A DNA stretch of 12,819 bases from JAYENK01 sp034722035. GTDB taxonomy: Bacteria > Patescibacteriota > Patescibacteriia > Patescibacteriales > UBA12075. A program made the translations under genes and the position numbers. How positions within the stretch are numbered: position 1 is the stretch's first letter; each line of letters starts with the position of its first letter. The stretch covers positions 1 through 12,819 of the forward strand of contig JAYENK010000031.1 of assembly GCA_034722035.1 (NCBI GenBank), read 5' to 3'. The notes beneath the pieces are model-generated. The model had not been told where the DNA came from, ran no database searches, and saw nothing but the letters and a program-made list of their open reading frames with translations. Positions 5,843 through 12,819 of this stretch are shown here, piece after piece.

Positions 5843-6019
5843 ATGCCAAATAAAAATGGAACCGGGCCAGAAGGAAAAGGTCCTAAAACCGGAAGAGGAA
5901 TGGGTACTTGTACTGCATCTGATTCTGCACAGACAGAAGCTACGGATTCAAGACTGCGCAGAGGCGCCAGATATGTTAGAAGGGGACTGGGTCTAGGACG
6001 AGGCAGAGCTGGAAATTAA
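5843..6019 (+). CDS. DUF5320-like small Gly/Arg-rich protein, 58 aa
   Basis: The N-terminus MPNKNGTGPEGKGPKTGRGM matches the DUF5320 signature, usually DGTGPxGxGPxTGRGxGxC, including the Cys (Cys23) that follows. The C-terminal part is Arg/Gly-rich (SRLRRGARYVRRGLGLGRGR). The function of the family is unknown. From what I know of it, members are often encoded near DUF134 proteins and NifX/NifB-like dinitrogenase-cofactor proteins or Mrp ATPases, which suggests a metal or Fe-S link. Here DUF134 follows at once, but no NifX or Mrp gene is in the window. It has a strong promoter and the best SD in the region, so it may be made in quantity. Confidence 0.85.
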   Translation: MPNKNGTGPEGKGPKTGRGMGTCTASDSAQTEATDSRLRRGARYVRRGLGLGRGRAGN

Positions 6020-6028
6020 TTTAGCCGC

Positions 6029-6071
6029 CAAACCCATAAAAGATTTAATATTTTAAGTCTTTTAGGGCTTG
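6029..6071 (+). promoter_or_regulatory. Imperfect hairpin covering the DUF134 start
   Basis: CAAACCCATAAAAGATTTAA (6029-6048) pairs with 6053-6071: 18 pairs including one G-U, with one A bulge and one A-C mismatch, around a 4-nt loop. The 3' arm contains the SD-like TAGGG (6063-6067) and ends at the TTG/ATG start codons. No T-run follows, so it is not a terminator. It could restrict translation of DUF134 or serve as a processing site. Confidence 0.6.
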
Positions 6072-6356
6072 ATGGTCAATAATAAAATTATGAGAAATAG
6101 AAACAAACAAAGAATGGGACGTCCTTGCTTAGAAAGAAAAGTTAAATTTGATCCAAAAGTAAAATATTTTAAGCCACGCGGAGTTCCAGTGTTTTTCTTG
6201 GAGATAGTTGAATTAAAAAAAGAGGAGCTGGAAGCGATTAGATTAAAAAATATAAAAAAACTGGATCAGCGTGAATGTGCTAAGAATATGCATACTTCGC
6301 CCGCCATTCTGCAGAGAATACTTTCTTCGGCGTACAAAAAATTGCCAATGCCTTAA
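6072..6356 (+). CDS. DUF134 family predicted DNA-binding protein
   Basis: The core matches DUF134: MGRPCLERKV (15-24), FDPKVKYFKPRGVPV (26-40), then a hydrophobic strand and KKEELEAIRLKN (49-60). A sigma-like helix-turn-helix follows: LDQRECAKNMHTSPAILQRILSSAYKKL (64-91). Family members usually continue past this point, and here the protein stops at KLPMP, so it is a short form of 94 residues. The start is uncertain: ATG 6072 has a weak AGGG 4 nt upstream, TTG 6069 precedes it, and ATG 6090 or ATG 6114 are also possible, the last giving the family-like MGRP beginning. It lies 52 nt after the DUF5320 gene in the same operon and may regulate it. Confidence 0.88.
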   Translation: MVNNKIMRNRNKQRMGRPCLERKVKFDPKVKYFKPRGVPVFFLEIVELKKEELEAIRLKNIKKLDQRECAKNMHTSPAILQRILSSAYKKLPMP

Positions 6357-6406
6357 TTAAAGGCAAAGCAATTAAGATTATTAATGAGTAATTTAAATTT
6401 TTTATT

Positions 6407-7372
6407 ATGTCAAAAAATAAATGTAGTCGCTTAAAAGATTTTTCCATTAGTTTTTTTGCAATTGTTTTGGGCTTAATCGGCCTTACTCTTGCTTTGCAAA
6501 AAGCGGAAAATATTTTTTCTTTTTCTTTTTCCGTCTTTAGTTATTTTTTATATTTTACGTTAATAATATTTTTAAGCATTTTAACAATATATGGCTTAAA
6601 GATTGTCAAATATCCAAGCGAAGTCAAAAAAGAATTTTTTCATCCGATTAAAATAAATTTTTTTCCGATTATCGCTAAAATATTTTTGATATTAAGTATA
6701 ATATTTTTGGATATAAATATGGTTTTTTCTCGGAATTTTTGGTTTTTGGGAACAGCTCTTCAGTTTATTTTTTCAATAGTTATTTTGTCAATCTGGATTA
6801 GGCATTCAAAATTTGAAGCCAAGCACCTGAGTCCGGCCTGGTTTATTCCAATCGTGGGCAATATTATAATGCCGATTGCCGGCACCGCGCATGGTTTTGT
6901 TGAACTTTCCTGGTTCTTCTTTAGTATTGGCCTTGTAATGTGGCTTACATTATTTATTATAGTATTTAATCGAATTATTTTTCACGATCCCATTCCGGAT
7001 AAGCTTATTCCAACCTTCTTTATATTATTTGCCCCGCCGGCAATTGCTTTTATTGCTTATATTAAATTAACCGGGAGTTTAGATTCGTTCGCTCGAATCT
7101 TGTATTATATTGCTTTGTTTTTATTAATATTGATTTTGACTCAGGTTAAAATGTTTTCTAGAATACAATTTTATTTGTCCTGGTGGGCCTATTCTTTCCC
7201 TTTGGCCGCGATCACAATTGCGACTATGTTGATGTATCATCAGACTGAATTTTTATTTTTTGGAGTTTTGAGCCAAGCCTTGTTGGCGTTATTATTGATA
7301 ATAATATTTTATTTGGTGTATCGGACAGTGCGTGCAATCAAAAACAAAGAGCTTTGTGTTGAAGAGGGGTGA
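6407..7372 (+). CDS. SLAC1/TehA-family membrane transporter or anion channel (TDT family)
   Basis: Integral membrane protein of 321 residues with about ten hydrophobic segments, the TehA/SLAC1 fold. Characteristic stretches are HLSPAWFIPIVGNIIMPIAG (140-159), PTFFILFAPPAIAFIAY (202-218) and the late SWWAYSFPLAAITIATML (258-275). Known relatives include HiTehA (anion channel, linked to tellurite resistance), Mae1 malate transporters and plant SLAC1 anion channels. The substrate cannot be read from the sequence: small anions, dicarboxylates or sulfite are all possible. It is the third gene of the operon, 50 nt after DUF134, and is closed by a terminator. No SD precedes ATG 6407. The pairing with DUF5320/DUF134 is unusual to me. 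Confidence 0.88.
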   Translation: MSKNKCSRLKDFSISFFAIVLGLIGLTLALQKAENIFSFSFSVFSYFLYFTLIIFLSILTIYGLKIVKYPSEVKKEFFHPIKINFFPIIAKIFLILSIIFLDINMVFSRNFWFLGTALQFIFSIVILSIWIRHSKFEAKHLSPAWFIPIVGNIIMPIAGTAHGFVELSWFFFSIGLVMWLTLFIIVFNRIIFHDPIPDKLIPTFFILFAPPAIAFIAYIKLTGSLDSFARILYYIALFLLILILTQVKMFSRIQFYLSWWAYSFPLAAITIATMLMYHQTEFLFFGVLSQALLALLLIIIFYLVYRTVRAIKNKELCVEEG

Positions 7373-7399
7373 AGTATTGATTAATTTTAAATAAAAAAG

Positions 7400-7429
7400 A
7401 TCGCTCTGGTTTTAATTAGAGCGATTTTT
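7400..7429 (+). terminator. Terminator of the DUF5320-DUF134-SLAC1 operon
   Basis: 8-bp perfect stem ATCGCTCT (7400-7407) with AGAGCGAT (7418-7425), a 10-nt loop, then TTTTTGTTTT. The A-run before the stem may let it also act from the other side. Confidence 0.9.
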
Positions 7430-7436
7430 GTTTTAT

Positions 7437-7465
7437 TTGCCAAAATTAGATGAATTTGCTAGGAT
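7437..7465 (+). promoter_or_regulatory. Possible promoter of the GT-C glycosyltransferase gene
   Basis: -35 TTGCCA (7437-7442), 17-bp spacer, -10 TAGGAT (7460-7465). The start would be near 7472, only about 6 nt before ATG 7478. It is weaker than the others in the window, but a promoter is needed here because a terminator lies just upstream. Confidence 0.4.
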
Positions 7466-7477
7466 TGATTCAGAAAT

Positions 7478-9352
7478 ATGATAAAAAAGCAAAAAATTAT
7501 TAAAATAATAAAAAAAATTTGGCCCTGGTATTTGTTATTGCCTTTGGTGATTGTTTTTTTTGTCGGAACTTCCAGTTTAAATTATTTTACCCAGGACTAT
7601 TCTAAGAGTCTGGAACAGGCGGATTATGTCAAATGGGCCAGCCCGGACGAAACTGCTAATTATATTTTTGCTAAGCTTTACGCGCAAACCGGTAAGCTTA
7701 GTATTTTTGAATCGTATAATTTATACACTGACGATATCATGCGGCCACGGAGCTTGCGTTCGGATCATGGTGAGATTAAGCCGGTCAGTTTTCTTGGGAT
7801 AATTTTATTCTTTGGCACTATTGCCAAATTTACGACCTATAAGATTATTCCATATTTGACGCCTTTTTTTGCTTCACTCGGGCTTATTTTTTATTATTTA
7901 TTAGTCAAAAAAGTATTCACGCGCACAAACGCGCTTATTTCTACTTTTATTTTAGCCTCTTTTCCGGTTTATATTTATTATACGGCTAGAAGTATGTTTC
8001 ATAATGTACTTTTTACACTTGCTTTAATTGTTGCTTTGTACTTTGCCGTGCTTTGTCTTAGTCAAAAACGTAAACATAAAATAAAGATTTTAAAAATATT
8101 TACTTATTTTAAAAATAGTTTAAAGAAAAATAAGTTTGTTAGCTTGCAAGGGGACTATAAACAAATGATTTTTGCTTTGATTGCTGGTTTGTTTTTTGGT
8201 TTGGCTATTATCGCGCGAACCTCAGAATTAATTTGGCTTTTGCCCTTGCTTGGATTTTTGGCACTATTAAATTTGCGTCGATTGGGTCTTAAAAAAATAA
8301 TTTTAATTCTAAGCGGAATTATTTTGGTGCTTTTACCTATGTTTTATTATAATCAGATTCTTTATAATTCTATATTCCTTGGCGGTTATGCTGACATGAA
8401 TCGTTCGATTGTTGCGATCAAAGATTCTAGCGCTTCTTTACTGACGGAAGCGGTTCAAGGACAATTTAGCGCAAGCAAAGAGTATATCAAAAATATTTTT
8501 GATTCTATTTTTGTTTTTGGTTTTCATCCTCGGCAAAGTTTACTCATGGCGGATATTTATATTAGGCAAATGTTTTCTGTGCTTTCTTATTTATCTTTGG
8601 CCGGGTTTTTGGTTTATTTTTTTGGTAATGGCAAGAAACGAGTGCGTCATTATTGGCTTTTTTTTGGTCTTAGCTTGGTTTTGGCAATTTTGATTATTTA
8701 TTACGGCTCCTGGCATTTCTTTGATAATCCCGACAAAACGGCTCACACTATCGGCAATTCCTACACTCGTTATTGGCTGCCGATTTATTTGGGATTAATT
8801 CCTTTTGCTTCTTATTTTATAATTCGTGTCACTCGCGCTTTGTCTGTTATTAAAATTAGAGATAAAAACAAAGAAGAAGTCGGACAATTGCGTTTGTTTT
8901 CCCGGAAAAAATATTTTCGTGCCAGCACGGCTCGTTTTATTATGCGTTTTTTATCAGTTGGTTTAATTATAATTAGCTCGCTCAATTTTGTTTATCAGGG
9001 CTCGGAAGAAGGTTTGGTTTTTTTGGCTGCCAAGCAGAGACAAGATAAGTATGAGTGGGAGAAAGTAATAGAAATTACCGAAAATAATTCTGTAATTATT
9101 ACCCGTTATCATGATAAATTATTTTTTCCGGAGCGAAAAGTAATTGTAGGTCTTTTTGATGACAAAAATATGATTGAGCGCTATACCCGCCTGGTCGATT
9201 ATTTGCCGGTTTATTATTATAATTTTCATTTTCCAAAGAAGGATATAGACTATTTAAATTTACGCCGTTTAAAAGAATTCGGTCTTTCCATTAAATTAAT
9301 CGAACACGTCACCCCAACTTTTGCTTTGTATCAACTTTTAAAAATTGAATAA
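7478..9352 (+). CDS. Polytopic GT-C glycosyltransferase (GT39/PMT-like)
   Basis: Membrane protein of 624 residues. One hydrophobic segment (about 17-36) is followed by an extracytoplasmic loop with SPDETANYIF (55-64). Its adjacent Asp57-Glu58 fit the acidic catalytic motif of GT-C enzymes. Several further membrane segments lie between about 105 and 505 (for example 103-118, 125-142, 151-168, 175-193, 229-246, 251-266, 273-290, 366-382, 392-409, 434-449, 488-503). The C-terminal ~120 residues are soluble (about 505-624). Relatives use polyprenyl-phosphate sugars to glycosylate lipids or proteins outside the membrane. Substrate and acceptor are unknown. The GT4 gene follows 27 nt later. No good SD: AGGA (7461-7464) is 13 nt from ATG. 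Confidence 0.82.
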   Translation: MIKKQKIIKIIKKIWPWYLLLPLVIVFFVGTSSLNYFTQDYSKSLEQADYVKWASPDETANYIFAKLYAQTGKLSIFESYNLYTDDIMRPRSLRSDHGEIKPVSFLGIILFFGTIAKFTTYKIIPYLTPFFASLGLIFYYLLVKKVFTRTNALISTFILASFPVYIYYTARSMFHNVLFTLALIVALYFAVLCLSQKRKHKIKILKIFTYFKNSLKKNKFVSLQGDYKQMIFALIAGLFFGLAIIARTSELIWLLPLLGFLALLNLRRLGLKKIILILSGIILVLLPMFYYNQILYNSIFLGGYADMNRSIVAIKDSSASLLTEAVQGQFSASKEYIKNIFDSIFVFGFHPRQSLLMADIYIRQMFSVLSYLSLAGFLVYFFGNGKKRVRHYWLFFGLSLVLAILIIYYGSWHFFDNPDKTAHTIGNSYTRYWLPIYLGLIPFASYFIIRVTRALSVIKIRDKNKEEVGQLRLFSRKKYFRASTARFIMRFLSVGLIIISSLNFVYQGSEEGLVFLAAKQRQDKYEWEKVIEITENNSVIITRYHDKLFFPERKVIVGLFDDKNMIERYTRLVDYLPVYYYNFHFPKKDIDYLNLRRLKEFGLSIKLIEHVTPTFALYQLLKIE

Positions 9353-9373
9353 AGGTAATGGGGCTGGTATAAT
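9345..9373 (+). promoter_or_regulatory. Extended -10 promoter giving a leaderless GT4 mRNA
   Basis: -35 TTGAAT (9345-9350), 17-bp spacer, extended -10 TGGTATAAT (9365-9373). Initiation about 7 nt after the -10 falls on the A of ATG 9380, so the mRNA would have no leader. The -35 lies inside the end of the previous gene. Confidence 0.65.
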
Positions 9374-9379
9374 TAGAGT

Positions 9380-10519
9380 ATGACAAAAAATAATAAAAAA
9401 AAACGTATCGGGATTGATGCTCGGTTTTATGGGCCGGAGAATAAGGGGTTGGGGCGTTATACCCAGGAAGTGGTGGACGGCATTATTGCAATGGATCAGA
9501 ATAACGAGTATGTAATTTTTTTACGTGAAGACAATTTTGACAAATTTAAAACAAATAATCCCAGAGTAAAAAAAGTTAAGGCCAATGTCCGCTGGTATAC
9601 TTTTAAAGAACAATTAGTTTTTCCTTTTTTGATTTGGCAGGAAAAATTAGATTTTATTCATTTTTTGCATTTTAACGTTCCCTTGTTTACACCCATAAAA
9701 TTTATTGTTACGATTCACGATTTAATTTTGACCAAGCATCCGACCAAGCGAGCCAGCACGCTCAGCCCTTTAATGTATAAAATTAAAAATTTAATTTATC
9801 AGATTATAATTTATGTAGCGGCTAAGCGTGCGCGCTACATTATCGCGGTTTCCGAATATACGCGTAAAGATATTATTAAAAAATTTAAAGTTAGCACAGA
9901 AAAAGTTATTAAAATTTATGAAGGAGTGGCCTCGTCTTTGCAAGTCCGGCAGAAAGATGACAAAGAAGTTATTTTAGGGTATAATATACACAGATCCTAT
10001 CTTTTATATGTGGGTAATGCTTATCCACATAAAAATCTAGAGCAATTGATTAAAGTTTTCTCTAAGATTAAAGCAGAAATGCCTGATTTGCAGTTAGTTT
10101 TGGTTGGTAAAAAGGATTATTTTTATGAACGGCTTAAAAAAAGTTTGGAAAATAAGTTTTTTGATGATATTATTTTTGCCGGATTTGTCTCGGATGAAGA
10201 TTTGATTAGTTTTTATAGAGAAGCCGAGGCTTATGTTTTTCCTTCTTTATTTGAAGGATTTGGCTTACCACCGCTTGAGGCAATGACGCATGGTTGCGTC
10301 GTAGCTTCATCCAATAAAACTTGTTTACCCGAGGTGCTGGGCAAAGCCGCTAAATATTTTGATCCTGAGAACGAGAGCGAAATGGCGCAAATTGTTATTG
10401 ATTTATTAAAAAATAAAGAAGAAAAAAATAAATTAATCCAGCTTGGACACACGCAAGTCAAGAAATATAATTGGGAAAAATGTAATAAGAAAATTGTAAG
10501 ATTATATGATTTGTTGTAG
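9380..10519 (+). CDS. GT4-family glycosyltransferase (GT-B fold)
   Basis: Cytoplasmic or membrane-associated retaining glycosyltransferase of 379 residues that moves a sugar from a nucleotide-sugar donor. The N-terminal domain opens with RIGIDARFYGPENKGLGRYT (9-28), including the Gly-rich acceptor-side loop. TIHDLILTKHP (111-121) and IIAVSEYTRKDI (154-165) are typical of the family. The donor domain begins with YLLYVGNAYPHKNLEQLI (207-224) and holds the E-x7-E motif in SLFEGFGLPPLEAM (289-302; Glu292 and Glu300). Length and motif order are normal, like mannosyl- or rhamnosyltransferases of O-antigen or exopolysaccharide pathways. The exact sugar is not known. With the GT-C enzyme upstream and DUF4012 downstream it forms an envelope-glycan cluster. 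No SD, fitting a leaderless start. Confidence 0.95.
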   Translation: MTKNNKKKRIGIDARFYGPENKGLGRYTQEVVDGIIAMDQNNEYVIFLREDNFDKFKTNNPRVKKVKANVRWYTFKEQLVFPFLIWQEKLDFIHFLHFNVPLFTPIKFIVTIHDLILTKHPTKRASTLSPLMYKIKNLIYQIIIYVAAKRARYIIAVSEYTRKDIIKKFKVSTEKVIKIYEGVASSLQVRQKDDKEVILGYNIHRSYLLYVGNAYPHKNLEQLIKVFSKIKAEMPDLQLVLVGKKDYFYERLKKSLENKFFDDIIFAGFVSDEDLISFYREAEAYVFPSLFEGFGLPPLEAMTHGCVVASSNKTCLPEVLGKAAKYFDPENESEMAQIVIDLLKNKEEKNKLIQLGHTQVKKYNWEKCNKKIVRLYDLL

Positions 10520-10567
10520 CTTTAAATTAATTTTTAAACATTGGAAATTGAATCATTAAAAAATTGT

Positions 10568-10588
10568 TTGAAAATTGAAAATTGAAAA
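10568..10588 (+). repeat. Tandem heptamer TTGAAAA x3
   Basis: Three exact copies of TTGAAAA (10568-10588) sit 12 nt before the DUF4012 start, in the 81-bp gap after the GT4 gene. The run contains -35-like TTGAAA but no convincing -10. It may be slippage-prone, upstream-element-like DNA or neutral. Confidence 0.75.
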
Positions 10589-10600
10589 TTTATTTCCCCC

Positions 10601-12819
10601 ATGCAAAAACACAATACAATCAATCGTTCTAATGGCCACAAACCAAGCCGTTTTTTGGTTGATTTGCCAGGTTTAGTTAGTGAGGCTGAAAAAGAGCAAA
10701 AAATAAAGAAGAAAAAAATATATGAGCGCCTGTTTATTTTTGAAATAATCAAGGGCGTTTTTGTTTTAGGCAAAAAATTGGTTTTTATATTTTCAATCCT
10801 TGCTTTTGTTTGGAAAATATTCAAAAAAATTAAAAAATTTAAACCCAATTTTAATTTTAAGAAAAGACAAAAAATTAATCATAAAATCAATATTGAAACC
10901 ACCAAAGAAATTGACGAAGAGCCGGAAGAGGAAGATGTGCCGGAAGAAGGTTTTATTCGTCGTTTTTTTGCGCTTTTGCGCCCGGCCATTGCTTTTGCCG
11001 TTATTATTTCGTTTTTGGTTTTACCCTTTAAAGTGTTTTTGGAATTTAGCAAAGTTCATGCCCTGGAAGGACGAGTTATGGGAATTACCGAAGGGGCGAT
11101 TGATGACTTGATGACAGGAGGCGAGGCGATTAAACTAAAAGATTTTCGAACAGCCGAAAAATATTTCAAATCGGCTCAATCCGCTTTGCGTGAGGCACAG
11201 GCAGAAATATCCTGGTTGACTAATGTGGCCGAATATGTCAATCAAATTGCCTCGCAAGAGAAAACTTTGTTGGCCGAGCAAGTTGCCCTGTTAATTCGAG
11301 CCGGAATACTGGGTACAGATTTGGCCGCGCATGTTAGCCACACTTTGGCCGAAGTTAGCGCCGCTAAAGGGCAGAATTTTTCCGAAATAATAAAAAAGAT
11401 TGATCTATATTTAACAACGATTGAAAAAACCAATAATGATTTAGCGCTTACATTAAATAAAATTCGCCCCGAATTAATCCCTGAAGAATATCGCCCGCTA
11501 GTTGTTGACGCGAAGAATAAAGGACTTACACTGAGCGGCGGAGCGCGGGAATTTATTGCTTTGTTCAAAGTGTTGCGAGAGGTTTTGGGTTTTGAATATG
11601 ATACTCGCCATTTATTGGTTTTTCAAAACAACAGTGAACTCAGAGCCTCGGGTGGATTCATCGGTTCTTATGCTTTAGTTGATTTTCATAATGCCGAGAT
11701 TAAAAATCTAGAAGTACCGACTGGCGGTACTTATGATACCGAAGCCGGACTCAAGGAAATGATCAAAAGCCCGGATCCTTTACAATTATTGAAGTCACGC
11801 TGGTATTTTTGGGACGCGAATTGGTGGCCGGATTGGGAGCGAAGTGCAGAGCATTTGGCTTGGTTTTTGGAAAAAAGCAATGGCCCAAGCGTGGACGGTG
11901 TTATCAGTTTGACCCCGACTTTTATTGAGCGCTTACTTGCGGTAAGCGGACCAATAAAAGTTAAAGGAAAATTTGATTTGGAAGTAAACAGTGAGAATCT
12001 TTATACTACAGTTCAGTCGATTGTTGAAGACAGAACGCTTTACCCAGTCGCGACTTCCACCGATCAGGAATCAAAACCCAAAGAAATAATCGGAGACGTT
12101 TTTGACGCTATGCTCGAACAAATTCCGGAAAGACTGGATCAGGATATGATTATTAAACTGGGGCAATTATTAATTAATAATTTTTATGAAAAGCATATTC
12201 TATTATATTTTAGCGACGAAGACAATCAGGCGGTAATCAGTCAGCTTGATTGGTCGGGTGAGCAAAAAGATTCGGCTCAAGATTATTTGATGGTGGTAAA
12301 CACCAATATTGGCGGAGGCAAGAGCGATCGTAAAATTGCGGACACTTATGAACTTGAGTCAGTTATAAAAGCCGACAATAGCGTGGAAAATATTCTAAAG
12401 ATCAATCGTCATCATATGGCTTACAAAAATGAAAAGCTGGTTGGAGTGCGCAATGTTGATTGGTTACGGGTTTATGTTCCGCGCGGAGCGGTTCTTTTGG
12501 AGGCTGAGGGTTTTGTTGTGCCGGATGAGAAATTTTTCGAAACTCCGGATGAATTTTTGGAAGATAATGAGTATATCGCCGGCACCGAAGGGATGGCAAC
12601 AACGCACATTAGCGGTACCAAAATTTATAACGAAAACAACAAAACGGTTTTTGCCAATTGGCTGATGCTTGATCCGGGTGAGAGCAAGACCATTGTTCTG
12701 CGTTATCGCCTGCCTTCTAAAGTGGATAGCAATACCTATGAGTTATTGGCGCAAAAACAACCCGGTACGCTCAACGCGAGTCTTTACTATACTCTGTGTC
12801 CGAATACTGAAATAAGTTT
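10601..12819 (+). CDS. DUF4012 membrane-anchored surface protein (3' partial)
   Basis: The frame is open from ATG 10601 to the right edge with no stop (739 codons visible), so the C-terminus is missing. ATG 10601 is the first ATG after the in-frame TGA at 10583, and no SD is seen. Residues 1-45 are basic and probably cytoplasmic. Hydrophobic segments lie at about 46-72 and 124-146, separated by a charged linker with an acidic cluster (104-116). A long helical, coiled-coil-like stretch (about 160-330) follows. The DUF4012 signature is HLLVFQNNSELRASGGFIGS (337-356), with GPSVDGVISLTPTFIERLL (432-450) further on. The last ~150 residues look beta-rich. The function is unknown. The family is common in CPR and actinobacterial genomes and often sits with glycosyltransferases, as here, suggesting a role in surface glycan handling or display. 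Confidence 0.9.
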   Translation, partial: MQKHNTINRSNGHKPSRFLVDLPGLVSEAEKEQKIKKKKIYERLFIFEIIKGVFVLGKKLVFIFSILAFVWKIFKKIKKFKPNFNFKKRQKINHKINIETTKEIDEEPEEEDVPEEGFIRRFFALLRPAIAFAVIISFLVLPFKVFLEFSKVHALEGRVMGITEGAIDDLMTGGEAIKLKDFRTAEKYFKSAQSALREAQAEISWLTNVAEYVNQIASQEKTLLAEQVALLIRAGILGTDLAAHVSHTLAEVSAAKGQNFSEIIKKIDLYLTTIEKTNNDLALTLNKIRPELIPEEYRPLVVDAKNKGLTLSGGAREFIALFKVLREVLGFEYDTRHLLVFQNNSELRASGGFIGSYALVDFHNAEIKNLEVPTGGTYDTEAGLKEMIKSPDPLQLLKSRWYFWDANWWPDWERSAEHLAWFLEKSNGPSVDGVISLTPTFIERLLAVSGPIKVKGKFDLEVNSENLYTTVQSIVEDRTLYPVATSTDQESKPKEIIGDVFDAMLEQIPERLDQDMIIKLGQLLINNFYEKHILLYFSDEDNQAVISQLDWSGEQKDSAQDYLMVVNTNIGGGKSDRKIADTYELESVIKADNSVENILKINRHHMAYKNEKLVGVRNVDWLRVYVPRGAVLLEAEGFVVPDEKFFETPDEFLEDNEYIAGTEGMATTHISGTKIYNENNKTVFANWLMLDPGESKTIVLRYRLPSKVDSNTYELLAQKQPGTLNASLYYTLCPNTEIS

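Noticed and set aside
6349..6365. Hairpin TGCCTT/AAGGCA after DUF134 as a terminator
   Set aside because: The stem is only 6 bp and no T-run follows. The SLAC1 gene downstream lacks its own visible promoter, so readthrough is more likely.
10534..11111. Overlapping frames on both strands near the DUF4012 start (10534-10848 minus, 10800-11111 plus)
   Set aside because: The DUF4012 frame is open through this whole stretch and carries the family motif. The others are shadows without family features.

Overview
The window is AT-rich and looks like a piece of a Candidate Phyla Radiation (Patescibacteria, Parcubacteria-like) genome. The evidence is a primary sigma factor with a long lysine-rich head, a dimer-type glycyl-tRNA synthetase, a DUF5320/DUF134 pair, a DUF4012 protein beside glycosyltransferases, many genes without a Shine-Dalgarno (SD) sequence, and a tRNA with no encoded CCA. 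The lineage is inferred from gene style, not from a database search. The standard genetic code appears to be used, because TAA, TAG and TGA all end genes.

Region 1 (1-2345): the last codons of an upstream gene (perhaps dnaG) are followed by rpoD and a clear intrinsic terminator. A convergent 254-residue orphan gene has its own SD and promoter.

Region 2 (2346-4131): a tRNA-Asn gene lies behind a strong promoter and a foldable ~140-nt leader. It is followed by a secreted transglutaminase-like protein with its own promoter, SD and terminator. A degenerate copy of the tRNA-Asn 3' end lies beyond that gene, so the segment may be a small integrated island. Two near-perfect hairpins follow, the second a perfect 46-bp palindrome touching the next promoter.

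Region 3 (4130-5728): a complete glycine T-box leader controls glyS. Stem I is unusually short. The T-box sequence, antiterminator and competing terminator can all be paired base by base. The T-box UGGA matches the UCCA end expected of tRNA-Gly.

Region 4 (5753-7434): one consensus promoter drives a DUF5320 small protein, a DUF134 helix-turn-helix protein and a SLAC1/TehA-type membrane channel, ending in a terminator. A long imperfect hairpin covers the start of the DUF134 gene.

Region 5 (7437-12819): cell-envelope genes. These are a polytopic GT-C (GT39/PMT-like) glycosyltransferase, a GT4 glycosyltransferase whose promoter predicts a leaderless mRNA, and a large membrane-anchored DUF4012 protein that runs off the right edge. 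Together they suggest assembly or attachment of a surface glycan. No CRISPR array, transposase, rRNA or origin was seen.
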